Under the pieces are notes generated by a model that was given only the letters and a program-made list of their open reading frames with translations, searched no databases and was not told the DNA's origin. Position numbers and translations under genes: made by a program. From JACCVL01 sp963704295 (GTDB lineage: Bacteria > Actinomycetota > Actinomycetes > Propionibacteriales > Nocardioidaceae): a stretch of DNA of 64,000 bases. Position 1 is the first letter of the stretch; every line of letters starts with the position of its first letter. This document shows, piece by piece, positions 1 to 8,728 of this stretch. The stretch is taken from the NCBI GenBank assembly GCA_963704295.1, contig OY969884.1, positions 186,001 through 250,000 on the forward strand. Reading direction: 5' to 3'.

Positions 1-114
1 GGCCTCCGCGGCCCACGCCACGGCATAGCCGAGTCGCTCGGCCTCCACGGCGAGCCGGACGTGGTCGTCGGCCGTGGACCCGGCGACGTAGCCCAGGTTC
101 ACTCCGAGTCGCAT
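1..114 (-). CDS. LLM class F420-dependent oxidoreductase, N-terminal fragment
   Basis: Only the first 38 codons are in the window and the gene runs off the left edge. The reverse strand opens with ATG at 114 and reads MRLGVNLGYVAGST, followed by a helix with LAVEAERLGYAVAW. This is the standard first beta strand and helix of luciferase-like monooxygenases, where the strand ends in a GxNLGY-type turn and the helix carries AExLGY. In actinobacteria such proteins usually use coenzyme F420; that cofactor is inferred from the family. It is divergent from the aldo/keto reductase that follows. Confidence 0.7.
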   Translation of the reverse strand, partial: MRLGVNLGYVAGSTADDHVRLAVEAERLGYAVAWAAEA

Positions 115-185
115 CGGGGTCGCGGCCTCTCGTCGGCGATGGTGGCCGCGGCGAGCCTAGCCCCGAGTCGGGGGCCTGCCTCCAC

Positions 186-191
186 TAGCCT
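186..191 (+). promoter_or_regulatory. Putative -10 hexamer TAGCCT of the aldo/keto reductase gene
   Basis: TANNNT hexamer ending 7 nt before the ATG at 199, with no Shine-Dalgarno in between. The spacing predicts a leaderless mRNA. Confidence 0.5.
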
Positions 192-198
192 CGCCGCC

Positions 199-1164
199 AT
201 GCGGCAGCGGCAGGTGGGACACACGGGGCTGCGGGTGTCCCGGCTCGGGCTGGGCTCCTGGCTGTGGGGCAAGGACACCGACGTGCACGAGGCGCGGGAC
301 CAGCTGGTCGCCTTCCTCGACGCCGGCGGCACGCTGGTGGACACCGCGGCCGGCTACGGCGACGGCCTCAGCGAGGAGATCATCGGCGAGCTGCTCGGCT
401 CGGTGGTGCCGCGCGACGACGTCGTGCTGGCGACCAAGGCCGGCGCCGGCCCCCGCGGCGGCCGGCATGTCCGCGACACCTCGCGGGGTGCCCTGCTGCG
501 CCAGCTGGACCGGTCGCTGCGGCTGCTCGGAGTCGACGCCGTCGACCTCTGGCAGGTGCACGTGTGGAGCGACGACACCCCGCTGGACGAGACGCTGTCC
601 GCGCTGGACCACGCGGTGTCGTCCGGCCGAGCCCGCTACGTCGGCGTGTCCAACTACACCGGCTGGCAGACCGCGTACGCCGCCACGCTGCAGCAGGCGA
701 GGCCGGGCAGCACCCCGCTGGCCTGCACCCAGGTGGAGTACTCGCTGCTCAACCGCGACATCGAGGAGGAGGTCGTCCCGGCGTCGCGAGCGATGGGCAT
801 GGGCGTGCTGGCCTGGTCCCCGCTCGGTCGCGGTGTGCTGAGCGGCAAGTACCGCGGCGGAATCCCCGCCGACTCCCGCGCCGCCTCGCCGACCCTGGAG
901 GCCAACGTCGCGGTCTACCTCGACCAACGCAGCCGCGGGGTGGTCGAGGCGGTCTGCCGCGCCGCCGAGGGGCTGGAGCTGTCGCCGGTCGAGGTCGCGC
1001 TCGCCTGGGTGCGGGACCGCCCCGGCGTCACCTCGGCGATCGTGGGCGCCCGGACCGGCGCCCAGCTGCGCGGGACGCTCACCGCCGAGGACGTCGAGCT
1101 GCCGGCCGAGATCACCGCCGCCCTGGACGACGTGTCCGGCGCCGACCTCGCCGACCCCGCCTAA
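199..1164 (+). CDS. Aldo/keto reductase family oxidoreductase
   Basis: A 321-residue TIM-barrel NADPH-dependent reductase. The catalytic tetrad of the family is visible: D48 (VDTAAGYG), Y53, K80 (LATKAG) and H121 (WQVHVW). The C-terminal SAIVGART segment matches the NADP phosphate-binding loop. I start at ATG 199 because the reading frame upstream has no family homology and a TAGCCT -10-like box lies 7 nt before this ATG. The sequence is nearest to the voltage-channel beta-subunit/YajO-like group. The substrate cannot be named. It stands alone, divergent from the LLM oxidoreductase. Confidence 0.85.
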   Translation: MRQRQVGHTGLRVSRLGLGSWLWGKDTDVHEARDQLVAFLDAGGTLVDTAAGYGDGLSEEIIGELLGSVVPRDDVVLATKAGAGPRGGRHVRDTSRGALLRQLDRSLRLLGVDAVDLWQVHVWSDDTPLDETLSALDHAVSSGRARYVGVSNYTGWQTAYAATLQQARPGSTPLACTQVEYSLLNRDIEEEVVPASRAMGMGVLAWSPLGRGVLSGKYRGGIPADSRAASPTLEANVAVYLDQRSRGVVEAVCRAAEGLELSPVEVALAWVRDRPGVTSAIVGARTGAQLRGTLTAEDVELPAEITAALDDVSGADLADPA

Positions 1165-1191
1165 CCCCCGCCCAACCCCCACCCCCGCCCC

Positions 1192-1231
1192 CCGGCGATC
1201 CGTCACTTCAGCACCGGCGATCCGTCACTTC
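1192..1231. repeat. Two direct copies of an 18-bp intergenic repeat
   Basis: CCGGCGATCCGTCACTTC occurs at 1192-1209 and 1214-1231 (22-bp period), with a degenerate third copy at about 1240-1255. The same core recurs at 3535-3571. The rest of the 1165-1279 gap is C-rich and holds no ORF. Confidence 0.8.
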
Positions 1232-1279
1232 GGGACAGACCGTCCGTCACCTTCCAACCGTCCGGGCAGACCGGATCGG

Positions 1280-2341
1280 TCAGTCGGGCTCCCAGCGGAA
1301 CAGCCGCACGGCGACGAGCGTCAGCACGGCGGCGAAGCCCACGAGGATCAGCATCGGTCCGACCGCGGCCACGGGCCCCTGCCCGCGCACCATGACGTCG
1401 AGCATGCCGTCGTTGAGGTGCCGCAGCGGCAGCACCACCGACACGGTGCGCAACCAGCCCGGCGCGGCGTCGAGCGGAATGAACGACCCGGACAGGAAGG
1501 CCATCGGCAGGATCACGAAGTTGGCCAGCCCGGTCGCGCCCTCCTCGGTGCGCGACACCGATCCGGCGAGCAGCCCGATCGCCATGAACGCCAGCGTGCC
1601 GCAGACCAGCAGCGGCAGGGCCATCGGCCACGCCCCGGTCAGCCGCAGCCCGAACACCGCCCAGGCCAGGCCCACGAACAGCACCGCCTGGAGCAGCGCG
1701 ATCCCGACCGACACGACGACCCGCGACACCACCACCTCGGGCGTCGACACGGGCGCCAGCCGGAGCCGTCGGAGCAGGCCGCTGCGCCGCCACCCCACCA
1801 GGTTGGCGGATGCGCCGAACGCCGCGCTGGTGGCTATCGCCCAGCCGAGCAGCCCGGGCGTGACGTACTGGATGGTCTCCAGCGACTCATCCTCGACCTG
1901 CGCGGCGGACAGGGTGTAGCGAGGAGGGCTCCCGGCCGCCTCGAGGTTCGCCTGCTGCACGACGCCGCGGATGGTGCCCTGCACAGTGCCCGCGGTGACG
2001 GGGTCCGCCTCCGAGTACCGCAGCTCCAACCGGTCACCGTCCTGGCTGAGCACAGCGTCGGAGTCACCGGCACGCAGCAGCGCCAACGCGGCGCCGACAT
2101 CGTCGGCCGGGACCAGATCGACCGCGGCCTCGAGGCCAGCACGGGTGTCTGCGGGGAGCCGGTCGAGGAGCTGGACGTCGCCGACCACGGTGATGGTCAG
2201 CCGGGGTGCCCCCTGGTCGGAGAAGATCCCGCCGAACAGGACGAGGAACATCATCGGGAACAGGACCGAGAAGAACAGCGCCATCCGGTCCCGGACGAAT
2301 CCCTTGGCCATCGCGGTGGCAAGGCTGCGGAAGGGGGTCAT
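1280..2341 (-). CDS. ABC-2 type transporter permease
   Basis: A 353-residue membrane subunit of an ABC exporter. It has an N-terminal membrane segment (ALFFSVLFPMMFLVLFGG), a long extracytoplasmic domain of about 150 residues, then about five more hydrophobic segments, ending with the EWEP-type C-terminus reversed as FRWEPD. The motif GLLRRLRLAPVS is typical of the DrrB/ABC-2 coupling region. Its ATG at 2341 overlaps the stop of the upstream ATPase gene by 4 nt (ATGA), so the two are translationally coupled. The substrate is unknown; drug or lipid export is usual for this family. Confidence 0.85.
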   Translation of the reverse strand: MTPFRSLATAMAKGFVRDRMALFFSVLFPMMFLVLFGGIFSDQGAPRLTITVVGDVQLLDRLPADTRAGLEAAVDLVPADDVGAALALLRAGDSDAVLSQDGDRLELRYSEADPVTAGTVQGTIRGVVQQANLEAAGSPPRYTLSAAQVEDESLETIQYVTPGLLGWAIATSAAFGASANLVGWRRSGLLRRLRLAPVSTPEVVVSRVVVSVGIALLQAVLFVGLAWAVFGLRLTGAWPMALPLLVCGTLAFMAIGLLAGSVSRTEEGATGLANFVILPMAFLSGSFIPLDAAPGWLRTVSVVLPLRHLNDGMLDVMVRGQGPVAAVGPMLILVGFAAVLTLVAVRLFRWEPD

Positions 2342-3249
2342 GCCCGGTACTCCCGCCCGGTCAGGTGCAGGAACACGTCCTCGAGGGTGGCGGGGCGAAC
2401 CCCGAGCCCATCGGTCGTGCCGCGCGCAGCGAGGGCCGCCAGCACGGCGGCCGGGTCCCGGGTGGTCATCGTCGCGACGCCATCCTGCTCCTGCACGGCG
2501 TCGACGCCCGGGAGCGCGGCCAGTGCCGGCCGCTCGGTTCCGCCGCCAGGGCCGAGGGCAACAGTGATGCGGGTCGGGGCGCCCAGCCCCGCGATCAGGG
2601 CCGCGGGCGTGTCCAACTCGAGGACGCGGCCAGCGTCCATGATGGCGACCCGCTCGCACAGCGTCTCGGCCTCGCCCATGGAGTGCGTCGTCAACACGAC
2701 GGTGCGCCCCGACCGGGTCAGCGAGCGCAGCAGGTCCCACAGGTTCCGCCGGGCCTGCGGGTCCAGCGCGGCGGTGGGTTCGTCGAGGAACACGACCTCG
2801 GGATCGTGCACCAGGGCGCAGGCGAGGGAGAGCCGCTGCCGCTGGCCCCCGGAGAGCCGCTCGGTCCGGACGGCGCCGCTCGGCGCGAGTCCGACCAGCT
2901 CGAGCATCTCGTCCGCACGCCGGCTACCGACGCCGTACAGCGCGGCGAACGTGGCGACCTGCTCGCGAGCGGTGAGCCGGTCGAAGAAGGCCGACGACTG
3001 GAGCTGCACGCCGATGCGCGGCAGCAGCTCGGGACGACGTGGCCAGGGCGACCGGCCGAGGAGCTGCACGGTCCCCGCGTCCGGCTCCCGCAATCCCTCG
3101 ATCAGCTCGAGCGTGGTGGTCTTGCCGGCCCCGTTCGGACCGAGCAGCCCGAAGAACTCCCCCGGCCGCACGGTCAGGCTGACCCCGTCCACGGCCCGGT
3201 GGGCGCCGTAGGACTTGACGAGCCCCCGCACCTCGATCGCCGGCTCCAT
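2338..3249 (-). CDS. ABC transporter ATP-binding protein (DrrA-like)
   Basis: A 303-residue ATPase that powers the adjacent permease. Walker A is GPNGAGKTT at about residues 37-45, the signature LSGGQ at 132-136, Walker B VVFLDEP at about 152-158, and the switch histidine lies in TTHS. The C-terminal 80 residues carry the DUF4162-like domain of daunorubicin-resistance type ATPases, ending in TLEDVFLHLTG. It is the first gene of a two-gene operon with a 4-nt overlap. The exported molecule cannot be deduced. Confidence 0.9.
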   Translation of the reverse strand: MEPAIEVRGLVKSYGAHRAVDGVSLTVRPGEFFGLLGPNGAGKTTTLELIEGLREPDAGTVQLLGRSPWPRRPELLPRIGVQLQSSAFFDRLTAREQVATFAALYGVGSRRADEMLELVGLAPSGAVRTERLSGGQRQRLSLACALVHDPEVVFLDEPTAALDPQARRNLWDLLRSLTRSGRTVVLTTHSMGEAETLCERVAIMDAGRVLELDTPAALIAGLGAPTRITVALGPGGGTERPALAALPGVDAVQEQDGVATMTTRDPAAVLAALAARGTTDGLGVRPATLEDVFLHLTGREYRA

Positions 3250-3314
3250 GCCGCGGACCCTATTCCCGGCTGATCGACCCGGAGCGGGCCCCGCTCTGGC
3301 ACCATGGCGATTCG

Positions 3315-3512
3315 ATGAGCGCTGTCACCGCGGAGTACGAGGTCGAGCGATTCTGGCTGTCCCGCACGCACTCGCGCAGCACCGTCCGCCGGCTGCTGAC
3401 CGAGCGGGCCGAGTACGGCGGGTGGGAGCTGGACCGGGTACGGCTGCTGCCGGACGGCCGCCGCTGGGTGACGCTGCGGCGGCGGATCATCCGCGTCCGC
3501 CCGACCCTCTGA
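3315..3512 (+). CDS. DUF5703 family small protein
   Basis: A 65-residue basic protein. The block LLTERAEYGGWELDRVRL followed by a YPDG-like LPDGRR and the C-terminal LRRRIIR is the pattern of the actinobacterial DUF5703 family. No catalytic residues or membrane segment are visible and the role of the family is not known. It is divergent from the ABC exporter operon. Confidence 0.8.
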   Translation: MSAVTAEYEVERFWLSRTHSRSTVRRLLTERAEYGGWELDRVRLLPDGRRWVTLRRRIIRVRPTL

Positions 3513-3515
3513 CCG

Positions 3516-3534
3516 CCCCCCCCCCCCCCCCCCC
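3516..3534. repeat. Poly-C tract of 19 bases
   Basis: An uninterrupted run of 19 C lies 3 nt after the DUF5703 stop codon. It is intergenic, so slippage would not change a protein. Its exact length is a likely place for sequencing error. Confidence 0.9.
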
Positions 3535-3571
3535 GCGATCCGTCAGTCTCGAGCCAGCGATCCGTCACTTC
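3535..3571. repeat. Second site of the GCGATCCGTCA repeat
   Basis: GCGATCCGTCA at 3535-3545 and GCGATCCGTCACTTC at 3557-3571, again with a 22-bp period. It matches the 1192-1231 repeat, so the two sites bracket the ABC exporter/DUF5703 block. Confidence 0.75.
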
Positions 3572-3578
3572 GACGTTC

Positions 3579-3623
3579 GCGTCAGACGTCAGGCGCCGGG
3601 CGCCGGGCGTCAGACGTCAGGCG
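3579..3623. repeat. Direct repeat GCGTCAGACGTCAGGCG, two copies
   Basis: Copies at 3579-3595 and 3607-3623, 28 bp apart, separated by GCCGGGC units. The second copy contains the stop codon of the M20 peptidase gene. Function unknown. Confidence 0.7.
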
Positions 3624-4945
3624 GAGTCGAGCAGCCGGTCCAGCACCCGGGCGCCGAACTCCAGCGCATCCACCGGCACCCGTTCGTCCACGCCGTGGAA
3701 AAGCGCGGTGAAGTCGAGGTCCGGTGGCAGCCGCAGCGGCGTGAACCCGAAGCAGCGGATGCCGAGCCGGTCCCACGCCTTGGCGTCGGTGCCCCCCGAC
3801 ATCAGGTACGGCGCGACCGCCGCACCCGGGTCCTCGGCCAGCACCGCGGCGGTCATCGCGTCGACCAGGTCACCGTCGAACGACGTCTCCAGCGCCGACT
3901 GGTGGGTGATGAAGTCCACCTCGATGTCCGGACCGACCACCCGGCGGACCGTCTCGTCGAAGGCGTCGTCGTGCCCCGGCAGGAACCGGCCGTCCACGCA
4001 CGCGGTCGCGCTGGCCGGCACGACGTTCACCTTGTAACCGGCCTGCAGCATCGAGGGGTTCGTTGTGTCCCGGATGCCGGCGCCGAGCATCCGCGCCGCC
4101 GGCCCGAGCTGGGCGAGCAGCGCGTCGGTGTCGTCCGGGTCGACTCCGGTCAGCTCGGCCAACACCCCGAGCAACTCCTGCATCGAGGGCGTCGGGGCCA
4201 CCGGCCAGTCGTACGCGCCCAGCGCCGCGACCGCGCGGGTCAGCGCGGTGACGGCGTTGTCCGGATGCCGCATCGACCCGTGCCCGGCGGTGCCGACCGC
4301 GCGCAGCCGCATCCAGGCCAGCCCCTTCTCCCCGGTCTCGATCAGGTAGAGCCGGCGGTCGCCCAGCGTCACCGACCAGCCGCCCACCTCGCCGACCGCC
4401 TCGGTGCAGCCGTCCAGCCAGTCCCGGTGCTCGTCGACGAGCCAGTGCGCGCCGTGCGTGCTGCCCGCCTCCTCGTCCGCGGTGAAGGCGAGCACGACCG
4501 GACGTCGCGGCGGCGCCTCCGCCTGCTGCCGGGCGCGCACGACCGACAACACCATGGCGTCGAAGTCCTTCATGTCGACGGCGCCCCGTCCGTGCAGGTA
4601 GCCACCGTCGACCTCGCCGGAGAACGGGTGGAAGCGCCAGTCCGACGCCTCCGCCGGCACCACGTCCAGATGCCCGTGCAGCAGCAACGGCGGCAGGCTC
4701 GGGTCGGTGCCCTCCCAGCGAGCCAGCACGTTGGCCCGCCCGGGTCGCGACTCCACCACCAGCGGGTCCAGCCCGACGCCGGCGAGCCGCTCGGCGACGT
4801 ACTCGGCGGCCTTCCGCTCCCCCGGCCCGGAGTCGTCGCCGCCGTTCGTGGTGTCGATCCGGATCAGCTCGCGGGCGTGCTCCAGCACGTCCGTCGTCGG
4901 GTCGTACGCAGCGCGGGGAGAGCCGTCCGGCTCGGCCGATGTCAT
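3617..4945 (-). CDS. M20/M25/M40 family metallopeptidase
   Basis: A 442-residue zinc-dependent exopeptidase/dipeptidase-like hydrolase. The metal site is clear: HGHLDVVP, then GRGAVDMKD, and the catalytic pair in TADEEAGS. A C-terminal histidine lies in ALFHGVDERVP, as usual for the clan. ATG 4945 is preferred over an in-frame GTG at 4960 because a CAGGAT box ends 6 nt before it. Other M20 members are succinyl-diaminopimelate desuccinylases or acetylornithine deacetylases; neither is supported by context here. Confidence 0.88.
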   Translation of the reverse strand: MTSAEPDGSPRAAYDPTTDVLEHARELIRIDTTNGGDDSGPGERKAAEYVAERLAGVGLDPLVVESRPGRANVLARWEGTDPSLPPLLLHGHLDVVPAEASDWRFHPFSGEVDGGYLHGRGAVDMKDFDAMVLSVVRARQQAEAPPRRPVVLAFTADEEAGSTHGAHWLVDEHRDWLDGCTEAVGEVGGWSVTLGDRRLYLIETGEKGLAWMRLRAVGTAGHGSMRHPDNAVTALTRAVAALGAYDWPVAPTPSMQELLGVLAELTGVDPDDTDALLAQLGPAARMLGAGIRDTTNPSMLQAGYKVNVVPASATACVDGRFLPGHDDAFDETVRRVVGPDIEVDFITHQSALETSFDGDLVDAMTAAVLAEDPGAAVAPYLMSGGTDAKAWDRLGIRCFGFTPLRLPPDLDFTALFHGVDERVPVDALEFGARVLDRLLDSA

Positions 4946-5004
4946 GGCGCCATCCTGCACCCCGGCCGGCCCGACGGCCGGACCGGCGGGGCCGGCCCCG
5001 GTGC

Positions 5005-5010
5005 TAGAGT
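5005..5010 (+). promoter_or_regulatory. Putative -10 hexamer TAGAGT of tRNA-Leu
   Basis: A TANNNT hexamer 33 nt upstream of the mature tRNA 5' end, leaving a plausible 5' leader for RNase P. Confidence 0.4.
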
Positions 5011-5043
5011 GACCGTCGCATTCCGGCCGTCGGCCGGAGCCAC

Positions 5044-5129
5044 GTCCGGGTGGCGGAATAGGCAGACGCGCTAGCTTGAGGTGCTAGTGCCCGTAACAGG
5101 GCGTGGGGGTTCAAGTCCCCCCTCGGACA
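5044..5129 (+). tRNA. tRNA-Leu (anticodon GAG)
   Basis: An 86-nt class II tRNA with a long variable arm. The acceptor stem pairs GTCCGGG (5044-5050) with CTCGGAC (5122-5128), with one G-T pair. The anticodon stem CTAGC/GCTAG encloses loop TTGAGGT with GAG at 5078-5080. The T arm is GGGGGTTCAAGTCCCCC. The discriminator is A5129, as expected for leucine, and CCA is not encoded. It should read CUC and CUU. Confidence 0.95.
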
Positions 5130-5219
5130 CAGGTACTTGCCCGCAGGCGAGCGGATCATCCACCGCCGACCGATGCGCGAAGATCGGCCCCTCCTCGGAC
5201 TGGAAGACATCGACCCCGC

Positions 5220-7389
5220 TCAGACAGCGGAGCTCAGCAGCGCGACGTTGCAGACCGACGCGCGCAGGGGTGAGCTTCCGCTGATCGGGTCGCTCGGGGT
5301 CTGCCTCAGGACAAGGTTGAGGTTCGCACTGCCCGGCCCGTACGGCGGGTAGCCGGGCAGTCCCAGCTCGTCGCAAGCCTCCCACCAGCCGTGTTGGGCG
5401 AACACGACCTGCGGGTCGAGGCTCGGGTTGAACCTGGCGCGCGCCCGGACGCTGCCGTGCGGTGTTTCCAGAGCGACCCAGTCCCCGGCCGCGATTCCGC
5501 GGGCTGCCGCCGTGGACGGGTGCATCTCGAGCTGAGGATCGGGCACGCTCTTGCGCAAGCGGGCGATCTGGCGGTGCTGGGACTCGCAGAAGAACAGCGA
5601 CTTCGCGCAGCTGAGCACGAGCGGGTACCGGTCGGCCAGGTCCGGCCGGGAGCGGGGGCTGGTCAGCGGTTCCTCGAACGTCGGCAACGGTGGATAGCCG
5701 TGAGGCGGCCAGCGTGGCCGAGTACAGCTCCACCTTGCGCGACGGCGTCGCGAACCCGGTGTCGGCGTACTTGCGGTACCGCGTGGTCAACGGCACCCGG
5801 ACACCCTCCGGGTGAGCGCGCAGGTCCTCCAGGGTGATCCCGCTGGGTGCGAGCTGATGGCGGAACGCCGCCTCGATGTCGCCGTCCCAGAAGTGCCCGC
5901 CGAGGCCCAGGCGGGTCGCGAGGTCGAACACGATCTGCAGGTCCGAGCGAGCCTCGCCGCGCGGCGGGACGAGCGGCTGGCGCAGCTGGACGAGCGACTG
6001 CGCCTCCTGGCTGTACTCGAAGCCGATCTTCAGTGCCTCGGATTCGAACGGCGTCGTCACGGGCAGCACGATGTCGGCGAGCTCGGCCGTCGGGGTCATG
6101 AACAGGTCGGCCTGGACGAAGAAGTCGAGGGCACGCAGCGCATCGCGGCCGCGCAGACTGTCGCCGTGGGCCAGCACCATGTTGCCGCCGAAACTCACCA
6201 GCGCCTTGATCCGCCGGTCAAGGGCTGCGGTGTAGAAGTCCTCGCCCGTGACGAACTCGAACCGGGCGGGTCCGAGTGGCCGCTGGTCGCGGCCGATCGC
6301 GGCCGGGCGTGCGTCGGACAGGAGCTCCATCCCGTCGATCGGGTTCGACGGCACCGCTTCGAACAGCACGTTCCCGCCCGGGACGTCCAGACTGCCGATG
6401 AGCGCGTAGAGGACGTTGATCGCACGCATGGTCTGAGTCGTGCCGCTGTGCTGCTCCAGCCCGCTCCAGGTGTAGAACGCGACCGGTCGGGCCTCCCACA
6501 GCGTCCGTGCCGCGGCGACGATCTCTTCAGCCGGCACGCCCGTGATATCCGCGGCCACGTCCGGCGGGAACTCGGCGCAGTGTGACGCGAGCAGGTCCCA
6601 GACCCTGTGGCCCTCGACCTCGTCGGCCGCGTTGGTCCAGTCGCGCACGAAGTCGGCGTCGTACCAGCCGTTCTCGATCAGCACGTGGGTCAGGGACAGC
6701 GCGAGCGCCGCGTCGGTGCCGGGCCTGACCCGCAGCCAGTGGTCGGCCTTGGCGGCAAGGCCGGCCTTGCGCGGGTCGACGACGATCAGCTTCGCGCCCC
6801 GCGCGACAGCGGCGACGGTGCTCGTCGCGTGTGCGAGGCGGGCCACAGACGGGTTGTAGCCCCAGAACAGGATGCAGCCGGCGTTCTCGAGATCCGGGAC
6901 GTAGACGCCGGGCACCGACGCGCCGAACGTGTAGAGCGGGGCGAGGTACCGGCCCCACCCGCACAGCTCCATGTAGGTGCAGTAGTTCGGGCTGCCGAAC
7001 GCGCGGATCAACCGTTGCACCCAGTCGACGGCGTCGCTGATCGCCGACGTGGACGGCGAACTCGAACTGAACGCGACCGACTCTGGCCCGTCGGAGGCGG
7101 CGAGCGCCGTCAGCCGCTCGGCGACCGTGTCCAGCGCCGCGTCCCAGCTGATCTGCTCCCACCCCGGGTCCGCGGCGTCCTTGGGGTTGGTCCGCCGCAG
7201 CGGGTGGAGCAGCCTCGACGGGTGGTAGACGATCTCCGGCGCCGCCTTGCCCTTCAGGCAGATGGCGGTGCCCGTCGGGTGGGACGGGTCCGGGTGCAGC
7301 GCGACGAAAGTCCCGTCCGTGACGGTGGCGCGTGCCCCACATCGCGACACGCACAACGGACAGAAAGTCGGGACCGTGTCCCCGCCCAC
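5220..7389 (-). pseudogene. Molybdopterin (bis-MGD) oxidoreductase, frameshifted
   Basis: A DMSO-reductase/formate-dehydrogenase-like family enzyme of about 720 residues. The N-terminus has an iron-sulfur motif CPLCVSRCG, with a fourth cysteine in AICLKG. It then has the usual Mo-cofactor domains (GWEQISWDAAL, VVDPRKA, PGGNVLFE, ADIVLPV). The reading frame breaks at about 5703: frame one reads KVELYSATLAA, and one extra base (T on the coding strand) later the other frame continues HGYPPLPTF and the full C-terminal dinucleotide-binding domain to the TGA at 5220. GTG 7389 is the likely start, 7 codons before the first cysteine. Either a young pseudogene or a single-base sequence error. Confidence 0.8.
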
Positions 7390-7479
7390 CTCTGCAGTGT
7401 CGCGCGCGACACCGGTGCAGGGCAACAGCGTGCTGCGCCGCGTCCTGCCCTGACGCGCTGGCCGAACTGCGCCCAGCAC

Positions 7480-7485
7480 TAGGCT
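7480..7485 (+). promoter_or_regulatory. Putative -10 hexamer TAGGCT of the NYN gene
   Basis: Ends 6 nt before the ATG at 7492, with no ribosome-binding site. Predicts a leaderless transcript. Confidence 0.5.
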
Positions 7486-7491
7486 CGCGAC

Positions 7492-8292
7492 ATGCCTTCG
7501 ACCGCGGACTCGAGCCGGCTCGCCCTGCTCATCGACGGTGACAACACGACGCCCACGATCATCGAGGCGCTGCTGGCAGAGATCGCGAAGTACGGCAGCG
7601 CCACTGTCAAGCGGGCGTACGGCGACTGGACCACCTCCACCCTGCGCGGGTGGAAGGAGGCGATCAACGCCCACGCCATCCAGCCGATGCAGCAGTTCGC
7701 CTACACGACCGGCAAGAACGCGACCGACAGCGCCATGATCATCGACGCGATGGACCTGCTCTACACCGGGAACCTGGACGGCTTCTGCCTCGTCACCTCC
7801 GACAGCGACTTCACCAAGCTCGCGTCCCGGCTCCGGGAGTCGGGCAAGACCGTGTACGGGTTCGGCGAGCCGCGTACGCCGCACTCACTCGTGGCCGCGT
7901 GCGACAAGTTCGTCTACCTCGACGTCCTCCGGCGTCCCGAGAAGCGGAAGGAGCCGAGCGAGGGGGAGGCTTCGGCCACAGCCCCGACCCGCAAGAGCAG
8001 CAGCGAGCTCCGGGGGGACGCCAAGCTGGTCAGGTGGTTGCGCGAGGGGATCGACGCGGACTCCGACGATGACGGCTGGGCCAACCTCGGCGGTGTCGGC
8101 TCGCACGTCGCGAAGCAGGCCCCCGACTTCGACTCCCGCAACTGGGGCTACGCCAAGCTCGTCGACCTGGTGACGGCTATCGAGCTCTTCGAGGTCCGGC
8201 GTTCCGCCGAGGGCGTTCGAGTGCGAGAGAAGCCGAAGGGCGAGGCGTCCAAGAAGAAGGCCGCCAAGAAGGGGACCACGCCAAGGCCCTGA
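7492..8292 (+). CDS. NYN domain protein with C-terminal OST-HTH/LOTUS domain
   Basis: A 266-residue protein. Residues 1-145 form a NYN (LabA/DUF88-like) PIN-fold domain with the acidic positions of a metal-dependent RNase: LLIDGDNT near the start, TDSAMIIDAMDLL, and TSDSDFTKLASRLRE. Residues about 170-250 match an OST-HTH/LOTUS RNA-binding domain (LVRWLREGI, then GWANLGGVGSHV and DFDSRNWGYAKL). The Lys-rich tail (KKKAAKKG) would favour nucleic acid binding. An RNA-processing or turnover role is inferred from the family; the substrate is unknown. Confidence 0.85.
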   Translation: MPSTADSSRLALLIDGDNTTPTIIEALLAEIAKYGSATVKRAYGDWTTSTLRGWKEAINAHAIQPMQQFAYTTGKNATDSAMIIDAMDLLYTGNLDGFCLVTSDSDFTKLASRLRESGKTVYGFGEPRTPHSLVAACDKFVYLDVLRRPEKRKEPSEGEASATAPTRKSSSELRGDAKLVRWLREGIDADSDDDGWANLGGVGSHVAKQAPDFDSRNWGYAKLVDLVTAIELFEVRRSAEGVRVREKPKGEASKKKAAKKGTTPRP

Positions 8293-8336
8293 GCTGTCCC
8301 GACTCACTCGTTGCCTCGGGCGCCGGGCACCCCCCT

Positions 8337-8540
8337 TCAGTCGCTCCGCGTCACGTACGCGAGCAGCGCCGGATCGGCGGAGACGATCCGGCCCATCTCC
8401 TCACCACCGTCGCAGCTGAACAGCCCCACGGTGACCTGGTCGCTCCCGCGAGCCAGCACCCGCCAGACAGCGCCGGAGCCCTCCCACCGGCGCAGGGCGG
8501 CGAGGTCGTCGTCCGGCGAGCTGCCCTCGTCGGAGCCCAT
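8337..8540 (-). CDS. Small conserved hypothetical protein
   Basis: A 67-residue acidic protein with the conserved-looking segments DDLAALRRWE, VTVGLFSCDGGEEMGRI and DPALLAYV. I set the start at ATG 8540 because AAGGAGGTGCAG immediately precedes it, one of the strongest Shine-Dalgarno sequences in the window. A longer frame upstream is collagen-like only because of a 9-bp tandem repeat. No known function; similar short proteins appear in other actinobacteria as far as I recall. Confidence 0.7.
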   Translation of the reverse strand: MGSDEGSSPDDDLAALRRWEGSGAVWRVLARGSDQVTVGLFSCDGGEEMGRIVSADPALLAYVTRSD

Positions 8541-8562
8541 CTGCACCTCCTTCGCATCCGAT

Positions 8563-8598
8563 CCGGCCGGTCCGGTCGGTCCGGCCGGTCCGGCCGGT
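8563..8598. repeat. Four tandem 9-bp CCGGYCGGT units
   Basis: Four consecutive copies just upstream of the small hypothetical gene. They lie between its ribosome-binding site and any promoter and are self-complementary enough to fold. Confidence 0.75.
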
Positions 8599-8728
8599 CC
8601 GAAGGACCCATCATCACTCGTCGGGCGCCGTATCGGCGGGCGGCAGGGGGGGACCATTGGCCCCTTGCGGCAACGGCCCGGGGCGGACAGCATCGAGATG
8701 CGGTCCCACCCCCCGCGCAGGAGGACAC

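Noticed and set aside
3516..3534. Poly-C tract as a phase-variation switch
   Set aside because: It lies after a stop codon and far from a promoter of the convergent gene, so slippage has no evident effect.
7390..7884. N-terminal extension of the molybdopterin oxidoreductase frame
   Set aside because: Runs antisense through the NYN gene and lacks any homology; GTG 7389 precedes the first iron-sulfur cysteine by a few residues.
8541..8693. Collagen-like GPAGPAGPTGPAG extension of the small protein at 8337
   Set aside because: Produced by a 9-bp CCGGYCGGT tandem repeat; a strong ribosome-binding site places the start after it.
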